This document shows, in pieces, positions 1 to 5,235 of a DNA stretch of 5,235 nt. The notes under the pieces were generated by a model, which was not told where the DNA came from, did not search any database, and saw only the letters and a program-made list of their open reading frames with translations. The DNA is from SZUA-584 sp050943225 (lineage in GTDB: Bacteria > Bacillota > Clostridia > Christensenellales > SZUA-584), in NCBI GenBank assembly GCA_050943225.1, contig JBMNOT010000147.1:1-5235 (forward strand), written 5' to 3'. The position numbers and the translations under genes are program-made. Each line of letters opens with the position of its first letter. The stretch's first letter is position 1.

Positions 1-1
1 G

Positions 2-736
2 GCCACTGTGCAGGAACTTTACTCCACATGCGAAGCGCTGATCGCCCAGGCCACCGCGCTGCGCGCACAGGTGCCGGAAGATGAACACGGCGTCTTTGCT
101 CCCGACAAGACGAAAGAACAAATTATGCTCAGCGTGCCGTCGTATTACAACCGAGCCGCCCAGCTTACGGGATACGACTGGCTTGCCGGCAACTTCGGCC
201 CGGCGAAACCGGTGCTCTACTCCATCGGCCTGTCATATTCGCACATCACCGGCGTTTACTTCCCGTTCACCGGCGAGGCGAACGTCAACGTGGATGTGCC
301 GATGCTGCATTTCGCGGCGTCCTGCAACCATGAAGCCGCCCACCAGCGCGGCTTCGCGCGCGAGGACGAGGCGAACTTTCTGGCCTATTATGTCTGCAGT
401 TTCTCCGACGACCCGTCCGTACGCTATTCCGGCACTATGCTGGCGCTCGTCCACGCGATGAACCAGCTGTACAGCGCGGACAGCGACCTGTATTTTAAGC
501 TGCGCCGCACCTACGTTTCCGGCATAGACCGCGACCTGGAGAACAATTCGCTCTACTGGCGCCGGTTTGAAAGCCCGGTCAGCGAAACCGCGCGGGAAGT
601 CAACAACACGTTCCTAAAAGCCAACATGCAAAAGGACGGCGTCAAAAGCTACGGCCGCATGACAGACCTGCTGATAGGGCTCTGGCGTGCGGGCGGTATC
701 ACGGCGGCAGCACCCGCCACGCTCTCCCAGAATTAA
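2..736 (+). CDS. DUF3810 family protein with HExxH motif, 5' end cut by the window edge
   Basis: This is the C-terminal part (about 244 residues) of a DUF3810 family protein. The reading frame is open to the left edge, and DUF3810 proteins normally have N-terminal membrane segments ahead of this part, so the GTG at 8 is probably internal and the true start lies outside the window. Counting from that GTG, the family signature GVYFPFTGEANVN is at residues 82-94 and HEAAHQRGF at 108-116. The latter is an HExxH zinc-protease-like motif, followed by acidic residues E119 and E121 in an EDEAN context that could supply a third ligand, as in gluzincins. The segment visible here looks soluble; from family knowledge it would follow a membrane anchor and probably lie outside the cytoplasm. 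The substrate and role of the family are not known to me. Codon use is GC-rich, like adhE. A terminator follows directly. The family call is firm; protease activity is inferred. Confidence 0.85.
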   Translation, partial: ATVQELYSTCEALIAQATALRAQVPEDEHGVFAPDKTKEQIMLSVPSYYNRAAQLTGYDWLAGNFGPAKPVLYSIGLSYSHITGVYFPFTGEANVNVDVPMLHFAASCNHEAAHQRGFAREDEANFLAYYVCSFSDDPSVRYSGTMLALVHAMNQLYSADSDLYFKLRRTYVSGIDRDLENNSLYWRRFESPVSETAREVNNTFLKANMQKDGVKSYGRMTDLLIGLWRAGGITAAAPATLSQN

Positions 737-764
737 TCATCCCGGCGGCAGGAACTATAAAGGG

Positions 765-791
765 AACCGTTCAGCGTACGGTTTTTTGTTT
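765..791 (+). terminator. rho-independent terminator after the DUF3810 gene
   Basis: The arms AACCGT (765-770) and ACGGTT (778-783) are exact reverse complements around a 7-base loop. A run of six T (782-787) begins within the second arm and is followed by G and three more T. The structure lies about 30 bases after the stop codon and ends the DUF3810 transcript before the lipoprotein gene. The stem is short, but its position and T-run are right. Confidence 0.7.
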
Positions 792-813
792 CATCTTCGT
801 ATTGCTGTTTGGA

Positions 814-819
814 TATAAT
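814..819 (+). promoter_or_regulatory. possible -10 box for the lipoprotein gene
   Basis: A perfect TATAAT lies in an AT-rich stretch between the terminator and the lipoprotein gene, about 73 bases before the chosen start. The best -35 at a workable distance (TTCATC, 790-795, 18-base spacer) matches the consensus poorly, so this is only a candidate. Its location fits a separate promoter, since the upstream gene ends in a terminator. Confidence 0.35.
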
Positions 820-891
820 AATGATTGATTTTTGGGAACATTTTGGTTCATGTAAGCGTCTAAATGCAAACCCTATTAAAGGATGTATGTA

Positions 892-1812
892 ATGAATACG
901 AGATTTCCACTGTTTATTGTGTTTTGTATAATATGCATGCTGCTGTGCTCTTGCATCGCTTCATCCGAGGGAGAATTACCTGATACAGGTGCTTCAGATA
1001 CTGAAGTATCCGATTTGCATACTGAGAGCAGCCAAGTATTTGATATTAAACTTGATATCAACCGTGGCATTTTTGATCTTTCGTCTTGTTTGCCCGGATT
1101 TGCGTCAACCTTTGGGTGCAATTATTTTACCTATAAATTGAAGGACCTTCATCTGAGCCTTTTTGTGTATGACAAAAGAAAACCTATTGAAGATATTCAA
1201 CCGGGTATAGACTCTTTTGATAGACGAACAGAATACGGAATCGATTACTATTTTAGAAGCGATACAATTTTCTGGGATGGTATCGATGAAGAAACAGGTG
1301 AAGAAACAGGCGGTGAAACGACCACGGCTTATGCGGTGTTTTATATAGATGATTACATCGTTACCCTCACCGGCAGCACCGAGAATGAAGATGTGTCAGC
1401 CGTTAAGCTGCAGCTTGCCCTGGATTTACTGAGCGACAAGCCGATGGACGGCCTTGAGCGGCTTGGCGGCGGCCTGTCTGCGAGGCTTTATAACGGCATT
1501 TTAGAATGTAACATTTCATTAATCCCAAAAGACAATGCCGAATATCAGCACATATTCAATGCTTCAGATGCTATTATCAAACAGGAAGGCAGCATCCGCT
1601 ACCTCGCAAGTATCCCCGAGCGTTCCCTTGATGATCCAAATGCCCGTTTTGTCGTGTGCGACACTGATAAAGGCGCCTTGCTGGTTTCCTGCGGTGTGCC
1701 GTACTCTGAACGCAATAATGTTCTGGATGAAGCGTTGGACTTTGTTAATTTATCGCTTGCACAAAACATTGCCGAAGGGCTGGGCATTGTGATCACCAGT
1801 ATCAGCAAATAG
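892..1812 (+). CDS. predicted secreted lipoprotein of unknown function
   Basis: This frame encodes 306 residues. The start at 892 is preferred over the ATG at 883 because AAAGGA (878-883) sits 8 bases before 892 and overlaps 883. The N-terminus is a lipoprotein signal peptide: a short start with R4, a hydrophobic core (residues 5-18) and a lipobox L18-C19-S20-C21. The predicted mature protein begins at C21, lipid-anchored on the outer face of the membrane, followed by an acidic, Ser/Thr-rich linker (about 22-50). The rest looks globular, with alternating beta-like and amphipathic stretches. A low-complexity acidic EETG repeat lies near residue 133. I recognise no domain or catalytic motif. 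Base composition is more AT-rich than in the neighbours, most clearly in the first half, which may mean acquisition or weak codon selection. A terminator separates it from the upstream gene, so it is probably transcribed alone. Lipoprotein call good; function unknown. Confidence 0.8.
   Translation: MNTRFPLFIVFCIICMLLCSCIASSEGELPDTGASDTEVSDLHTESSQVFDIKLDINRGIFDLSSCLPGFASTFGCNYFTYKLKDLHLSLFVYDKRKPIEDIQPGIDSFDRRTEYGIDYYFRSDTIFWDGIDEETGEETGGETTTAYAVFYIDDYIVTLTGSTENEDVSAVKLQLALDLLSDKPMDGLERLGGGLSARLYNGILECNISLIPKDNAEYQHIFNASDAIIKQEGSIRYLASIPERSLDDPNARFVVCDTDKGALLVSCGVPYSERNNVLDEALDFVNLSLAQNIAEGLGIVITSISK
1288..1311 (+). repeat. 12-base in-frame tandem duplication in the lipoprotein gene
   Basis: GAAGAAACAGGT (1288-1299) is followed at once by GAAGAAACAGGC (1300-1311), differing only in the last base. 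It encodes EETG twice (residues 133-140), and a degenerate third unit, GETT, follows. Because the unit is a multiple of three, gain or loss of copies would keep the frame. Confidence 0.8.
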
Positions 1813-1846
1813 AGTTTGTGCAATGATGCTTAAGGGGGGCGACACA

Positions 1847-1936
1847 ATGCGAAGCCAGACCGCTATACACCATAGCAATACCTCTTTCGCACCGCCTGTA
1901 CCGACGGGAGCTCTGCAGACCAAAAAGGCCCGCTGA
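1847..1936 (+). CDS. doubtful 29-residue open frame with a strong ribosome binding site
   Basis: An ATG at 1847 follows the purine run AAGGGGGG (1832-1839) with a 7-base gap, a good initiation site 34 bases after the lipoprotein stop. The frame ends at a TGA at 1934. The product starts MRSQTAIHHSNTSF and ends QTKKAR; it is basic, without a membrane segment or known motif. Its last codons overlap the hairpin that looks like the terminator of the convergent minus-strand gene. It could be a real small protein, the leftover start of a decayed gene, or chance. I do not recognise it. Confidence 0.25.
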   Translation: MRSQTAIHHSNTSFAPPVPTGALQTKKAR

Positions 1937-1949
1937 TGCCGGCAGGACC
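1922..1949 (-). terminator. rho-independent terminator of the minus-strand small gene
   Basis: Read on the minus strand, GG-T-CCTGC (1949-1942) pairs with GCGGGCC (1933-1927) with one bulged T and one G-T pair, around an 8-base loop, and is followed by five T (1926-1922). It begins about 30 bases after the stop codon of the small gene at 1979-2167. The plus strand has no T-run after the hairpin, so it acts in the minus direction. Confidence 0.6.
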
Positions 1950-1978
1950 GATTTCCCTGTAACCCGATGAAGCGCCCA

Positions 1979-2167
1979 TCATACTTCGCTGCTTCCGGCG
2001 TACTCCTTTCGAAGCCGGTCGGTCTCCGAATTGCCCAGATATTCGTATAAGGTGCAGCGCCGGTCGATTAGCATGCCGGGCCAAATCTCAATGACGCGGC
2101 TTGTCACCGTCTGCGTGACCTGGTTGCCGTGCGAGGCAAACAGCATGGTACCCTTAAAATCCGCCAT
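1979..2167 (-). CDS. small conserved-looking hypothetical protein, 62 residues
   Basis: The minus-strand frame starts at the ATG whose complement is CAT at 2165-2167 and ends in TGA at 1979-1981. The start is well supported: AGGAGGGAGG (2185 down to 2176) ends 8 bases before it. A longer version from an ATG at 2197 would put that site inside the coding sequence. About 73% of codons end in G or C, as expected for a native gene in this GC-rich genome, and a minus-strand terminator follows. The protein begins MADFKGTMLFASHGNQ, with a central hydrophobic VIEIWPGMLIDRR stretch (residues 25-37) and a charged tail (about 49-62). There is no signal peptide or clear membrane helix, and a single cysteine (C38). 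I recognise no family. It is divergent from adhE and convergent with the lipoprotein gene, so it is probably a single-gene unit. It could also be the start of a larger protein that has been truncated. Confidence 0.55.
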   Translation of the reverse strand: MADFKGTMLFASHGNQVTQTVTSRVIEIWPGMLIDRRCTLYEYLGNSETDRLRKEYAGSSEV

Positions 2168-2175
2168 TCGTTTAT

Positions 2176-2185
2176 CCTCCCTCCT
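2176..2185 (-). promoter_or_regulatory. strong Shine-Dalgarno sequence that fixes the small-gene start
   Basis: The minus-strand sequence AGGAGGGAGG contains two overlapping ideal anti-16S matches and lies 8 bases upstream of the ATG at 2167. It is the main evidence that the 62-residue frame is translated and that its start is not the ATG at 2197. Confidence 0.65.
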
Positions 2186-2345
2186 GTTGTTTTCCATAGC
2201 AGGGCTTGTATAAGAGCACCACCAAAGCCCCGGTATACCCCATTCAGCGCAATAACCAGAGCCGTCCGTATCCCATACCTGCGCCGATACTCTATATCCG
2301 CTTGTCCATCAATCGGGAAGTATCTAATTCATTGGCTTAAAATGA

Positions 2346-2374
2346 TTAGCAGCAATTTTATTACTTCATATAGT
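2346..2374 (+). promoter_or_regulatory. candidate sigma-A-type promoter of adhE
   Basis: TTAGCA (2346-2351, 4 of 6 consensus bases) and TATAGT (2369-2374, 5 of 6) are separated by exactly 17 bases in a markedly AT-rich stretch. Transcription would start near 2381 and leave a leader of about 100 bases before the adhE ATG. This is the best-spaced pair I found in the region, but it was picked by eye. Confidence 0.4.
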
Positions 2375-2448
2375 CCACAATTGTAAGCTCATATCAATGA
2401 AAATGGATGCGTGAAACTTCGGGGTATGGAGAACATAAATCCAAACGA

Positions 2449-2463
2449 TTTAAATAATTTAAA
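2449..2463. repeat. 15-base AT palindrome in the adhE leader
   Basis: TTTAAAT-A-ATTTAAA is a perfect inverted repeat with one central base. It ends four bases before the GGAG ribosome binding site of adhE. It could be an operator or simply AT-rich sequence. Confidence 0.35.
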
Positions 2464-2467
2464 GATT

Positions 2468-2471
2468 GGAG
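2468..2471 (+). promoter_or_regulatory. ribosome binding site that decides the adhE start
   Basis: GGAG at 2468-2471 lies 8 bases before the ATG at 2480. The in-frame alternatives, GTG at 2411 and ATG at 2426, lack a well-spaced site: the GGGG before 2426 is only one base away. The start at 2480 is therefore chosen. Confidence 0.7.
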
Positions 2472-2479
2472 ACAGAAAA

Positions 2480-5113
2480 ATGGCTAAGAAGACTGATAAA
2501 GCAGATATCCCGACCAATATGGCGGGGAAACCTGCGGATAATGTGGACGTCCCCGCGATGATCGACCGCCTGGTGAAAAACGCAGGCGAAGCGCTGGAAG
2601 CCTATATGGAGATGGATCAGGCGCAGGTGGACGCGATGACGCACGCGATGACTTTAGCGGGCCTGGATGACCACATGCGGCTGGCACAGCTCGCGGTGGA
2701 AGAAACGGGCCGCGGCGTGCTGGAAGACAAGGTGATCAAGAACATCTTTGCGACGGAGTACATCTGGCACAGCATCAAGGACCAGAAGACGGTGGGCATA
2801 GTGGACGAAAGCGAGCTGGAAGGCTATGTGGAAGTGGCCGAGCCGGTGGGCATCATCGCGGGCGTAACGCCCGTCACCAACCCGACATCCACCACGATGT
2901 TCAAGGCGCTGATCGCAGCCAAGACGCGCAACCCCATCATATTCGCGTTCCACCCGTCGGCGCAGAAGTGTTCCGCAGAGGCGGCAAGAGTGCTGCGGGA
3001 CGTGGCGATTGCACACGGCGGTCCCAAATACTGTGTGCAGTGGATTGAAACGCCCAGCGTTGCGGCCACCCATGCGCTGATGAACCACCCCAACGTATCG
3101 CTCATACTCGCGACGGGCGGCGCGGGCATGGTGAAGAGTGCATACAGCGCGGGCAAACCGGCTCTGGGCGTGGGCCCCGGCAACGTGCCGTGCTACATCC
3201 ACAAGGACGTGGACATCGAGCGGGCCTGCACCGACCTCATCATATCCAAGACGTTTGACAACGGCATGATCTGCGCGTCTGAGCAGGCCGCCATCGTACA
3301 CGAAGAGATCGCGCCCTCATTTGAGCGTGTGATGAAAAAACACGGCTGCGTGTTTCTGGAAGGCGAGGATGCCGACAAGCTGGCGAACTACGTCATCAAC
3401 AGAGAAAAGCAGGCAGTAAACCCCAACGTCGTCGGCAAAACGGCGCGCTGGATTGCGGAGCAGGCGGGCCTCAGCGTGCCGGAGAACACCAAGATACTGA
3501 TCGTGAAGCTGGAGCGGCCGGGCGCGGAATACCCGCTGTCCCTGGAGAAGCTCTCCCCCGTGCTGGCTTACTTCGTCGTAAAGGACGAGAAACAGGGTTT
3601 TGAATACGCCGCCAAAATGCTGGAGCTGGGAGGCCTGGGGCACAGCGCCGTCATCCACTCCAACGACGAAGACCTGTGCGTGGCGTTCGGGCAGGCGATG
3701 AAGGTGGGCCGCGTGATTGTGAACTCGCCCTCTTCTCAGGGCGCCATCGGCGACATCTACAACACCAACACCCCCTCCCTCACGCTGGGCTGCGGCAGCT
3801 TCGGCCGCAACTCCACGACGAGCAACATCTCGTCCGTCAACCTGATCAACAAAAAGCGCATCGCGCAGCGGAGAGTGAACATGCAGTGGTTTAAGATACC
3901 GCCGAAGATCTACTTTGAGCGGGGTTCGATACAGTATCTGGAGGCCATGCCGGACATCAGCCGCGCGTTCATCGTGACAGACCCGGTGATGGTGAAGCTG
4001 GGCTACGTGGACAAAGCGCTCTACTACCTGTGCAAGCGGGAGAAATATTGCCACAGCGAGATTTATGCCGACGTGGAGCCCGACCCGTCCGTAGACACCA
4101 TCATGCGCGGCGTGGATGAGATGAACAAGTTTGAACCGGACGTGATCATCGCCCTCGGCGGCGGGTCCGCCATCGACGCGGCGAAGTGCATGTGGCTGTT
4201 CTACGAGCACCCGGCTACCGACTTCGACGCCCTGCGCCTAAAATTCATGGACATCCGCAAGCGGGCGTTCCATTACCCCAACCTCGGCAAAAAGGCCAAG
4301 CTGGTGGCTATACCCACCACGTCCGGCACGGGCAGCGAAGTGACGAGCTTTTCGGTCATCACCGACAAGCACAACAATATCAAGTACCCGCTGGCCGACT
4401 ATGAGCTGACGCCCGACGTGGCCATCATCGACCCGCAGTTCACCGCCACCATGCCGCCTTCCATCGTGGCGGACACAGGCATGGACGTGCTGACCCACGC
4501 CATCGAAGCGTATGTCTCGGTGCTGGCGTCGGACTACACCAACGGCCTTGCCATCAAGGCGATTGAGCTGGTGTTCAAGTACCTGCGCCGCTCGTTCAGC
4601 GACCCGTCGGACGAACTGGCGCGCGAGAAGATGCACAACGCGTCGTGCATCGCGGGCATGGCGTTTACCAATGCGTTCCTCGGCATCAACCATTCGCTGG
4701 CGCACAAGCTGGGCGGTGAATTCCACATACCGCACGGGCGAGCCAACGCCGTGATGCTGCCGCACGTGATCGCGTACAACGCGCAGGAGCCTACCAAATT
4801 TGCCATATTCCCCAAGTACGGCAAGTTCGTGGCGGCCGAGCGTTATGCGCAAATTGCGCGGTATCTGGATTTCGGCGGGGCCACCGTGGAGGAGCAGGTG
4901 CAGGCGCTCATCCGCGAGGTGCGAAAGCTGAGGGCCGACCTCGGCATACCCAAGACCATCGCAGAGTGCGGCGTGGAAGAAGCGGACTTTATGCGGAAGC
5001 TGCCGAGGCTGGCTGAGGAAGCTTTCAACGACCAGTGCACCACGGCTAACCCGCGCTATCCGCTGATAACCGAGCTGATGGACATATACAAAAAGGCGTA
5101 TTACGAGGATTAA
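2480..5113 (+). CDS. adhE: bifunctional acetaldehyde-CoA/alcohol dehydrogenase
   Basis: This 877-residue protein reduces acetyl-CoA to acetaldehyde and then to ethanol, using NADH at each step. It is cytoplasmic, and in the family assembles into filaments (spirosomes). The N-terminal aldehyde dehydrogenase domain (about 25-445) carries the nucleotide-site stretch GVTPVTNPTSTTMFK (128-142), GPGNVP (232-237) and the catalytic Cys265 in NGMICASEQ. A short linker leads to the iron-dependent alcohol dehydrogenase domain (about 468-877), with GGGSAIDAAK (560-569) and TTSGTGSEVT (613-622). Iron ligands D669, H673, H738 and H752 have nearly the spacing of E. coli AdhE D653, H657, H723 and H737. Length is normal for the family, and no key residue is missing. 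The first ~25 residues form a charged extension. It has its own likely promoter and no co-directional partner upstream, so it is probably monocistronic or the first gene of a unit running past the right edge. Confidence 0.97.
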   Translation: MAKKTDKADIPTNMAGKPADNVDVPAMIDRLVKNAGEALEAYMEMDQAQVDAMTHAMTLAGLDDHMRLAQLAVEETGRGVLEDKVIKNIFATEYIWHSIKDQKTVGIVDESELEGYVEVAEPVGIIAGVTPVTNPTSTTMFKALIAAKTRNPIIFAFHPSAQKCSAEAARVLRDVAIAHGGPKYCVQWIETPSVAATHALMNHPNVSLILATGGAGMVKSAYSAGKPALGVGPGNVPCYIHKDVDIERACTDLIISKTFDNGMICASEQAAIVHEEIAPSFERVMKKHGCVFLEGEDADKLANYVINREKQAVNPNVVGKTARWIAEQAGLSVPENTKILIVKLERPGAEYPLSLEKLSPVLAYFVVKDEKQGFEYAAKMLELGGLGHSAVIHSNDEDLCVAFGQAMKVGRVIVNSPSSQGAIGDIYNTNTPSLTLGCGSFGRNSTTSNISSVNLINKKRIAQRRVNMQWFKIPPKIYFERGSIQYLEAMPDISRAFIVTDPVMVKLGYVDKALYYLCKREKYCHSEIYADVEPDPSVDTIMRGVDEMNKFEPDVIIALGGGSAIDAAKCMWLFYEHPATDFDALRLKFMDIRKRAFHYPNLGKKAKLVAIPTTSGTGSEVTSFSVITDKHNNIKYPLADYELTPDVAIIDPQFTATMPPSIVADTGMDVLTHAIEAYVSVLASDYTNGLAIKAIELVFKYLRRSFSDPSDELAREKMHNASCIAGMAFTNAFLGINHSLAHKLGGEFHIPHGRANAVMLPHVIAYNAQEPTKFAIFPKYGKFVAAERYAQIARYLDFGGATVEEQVQALIREVRKLRADLGIPKTIAECGVEEADFMRKLPRLAEEAFNDQCTTANPRYPLITELMDIYKKAYYED

Positions 5114-5170
5114 GAGAGATAAGGTATCATAAATTGCGCAAATTCAGAAAAGCGTCAAGAAGAAAGGGAC

Positions 5171-5235
5171 ATGGACGCAGCCGCTTGGTAGAATAAAGTT
5201 ATCATACCATTCACCAAGAAAGGGGCTGCGAACAT
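5171..5235. repeat. long interrupted inverted repeat reaching the right edge
   Basis: CGCAGCC (5176-5182) and CTTGGT (5184-5189) are matched by ACCAAG (5213-5218) and GGCTGCG (5224-5230): 13 exact base pairs with a G / AAAGG internal loop and a 23-base apical loop. Two mismatches further out, ATG (5171-5173) faces CAT (5233-5235), so the repeat may continue past the window. No T-run follows inside the window, so it does not look like an ordinary terminator. It may be a translation-control hairpin, a small repeated palindromic element or the end of a mobile element; the sequence here does not decide. Confidence 0.55.
5216..5225 (+). promoter_or_regulatory. possible ribosome binding site for a gene starting past the right edge
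   Basis: AAGAAAGGGG ends 8 bases before the AT at 5234-5235. If the next base is G, this would be a well-spaced start codon. The G-rich part lies partly in the internal loop and partly in the 3' arm of the inverted repeat, so folding would mask it. The start codon itself lies outside the window. Confidence 0.3.

Larger units (their letters stand above)
2168..2479. other. divergent intergenic region between the small gene and adhE
   Basis: These 312 bases separate the minus-strand small gene from adhE. They hold the ribosome binding sites of both genes, a likely adhE promoter (2346-2374) and an AT-rich palindrome near the adhE start (2449-2463). I saw no gene with a start codon, no tRNA and no recognised riboswitch. 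No convincing Rex-type operator (TTGTxAA and its mirror) was found, although redox control of adhE is common in Bacillota. A minus-strand frame lacking a start codon (2104-2328) is discussed under findings. Confidence 0.6.

Noticed and set aside
81..461. Plus-strand open frame of 126 codons within the DUF3810 gene
   Set aside because: It overlaps a recognised family in another frame and its product is Arg/Ser/Thr/Pro-rich, typical of a frame shadow.
1863..2084. Minus-strand open frame of 73 codons overlapping the small gene
   Set aside because: It has no ribosome binding site, overlaps the better supported 62-residue frame, and reads through that gene's terminator hairpin.
2377..2384. ACAATTGT palindrome upstream of adhE as a Rex half-site
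   Set aside because: It is only 8 bases and lacks the spacing and flanks of a Rex operator; it is common in AT-rich DNA.
2397..2414. Five-codon frame (MKMDA) in the adhE leader
   Set aside because: No ribosome binding site precedes it, and a frame this short is expected by chance.
2411..2479. N-terminal extension of AdhE from the GTG at 2411, giving 900 residues
   Set aside because: The GTG lacks a ribosome binding site, while GGAG is spaced 8 bases before the ATG at 2480. The extra codons come from AT-rich leader sequence.
3317..4210. Long minus-strand open frame of 297 codons inside adhE
   Set aside because: It is antisense to the conserved AdhE coding sequence. Its His/Arg/Val-rich composition is what the opposite strand of a GC-rich gene gives. 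The same holds for 2654-3301 and 4238-4852.
5171..5191. Six-codon leader peptide (MDAAAW) after adhE, suggesting amino-acid attenuation
   Set aside because: The AAAGGG before its ATG is only two bases away, too close for good initiation. The frame lies wholly within the inverted-repeat arm, and a single Trp codon is not a convincing control signal.

Overview
The window looks like chromosomal DNA of a fermentative, anaerobic, fairly GC-rich member of the Bacillota, most likely class Clostridia. The reasons are a full-length bifunctional AdhE, a DUF3810-type protein with the HExxH motif usual in that lineage, a Gram-positive-style lipoprotein, and strong purine-rich ribosome binding sites. The species cannot be fixed from this sequence.

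Layout from left to right. (1) At 2-736 (+) lies the C-terminal part of a DUF3810 family protein, cut by the left edge and closed by a rho-independent terminator. (2) At 892-1812 (+) is a predicted secreted lipoprotein of unknown function, visibly more AT-rich than the genes on either side. (3) The stretch 1813-2479 is mostly non-coding. It holds a doubtful 29-codon frame (+, 1847-1936), a better supported 62-residue gene on the minus strand (1979-2167) with its own strong Shine-Dalgarno sequence and a minus-strand terminator, and a divergent intergenic region with a likely adhE promoter. (4) At 2480-5113 (+) is adhE, the bifunctional acetaldehyde/alcohol dehydrogenase that converts acetyl-CoA to ethanol and re-oxidises NADH. 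It appears intact, with catalytic cysteine and iron ligands present. (5) The last 120 bases hold a long interrupted inverted repeat that reaches the right edge and overlaps a purine-rich, ribosome-binding-like sequence, probably in front of a gene starting just outside the window.

The genes do not form an evident single pathway. The first two are separated by a terminator, the small gene runs against them, and adhE seems to be its own transcription unit. I see no CRISPR array, tRNA, rRNA, transposase or phage gene. No clearly new multi-gene system is evident. The items most worth a second look are the right-edge inverted repeat, the small minus-strand gene, and the unassigned metalloprotease-like DUF3810 protein.
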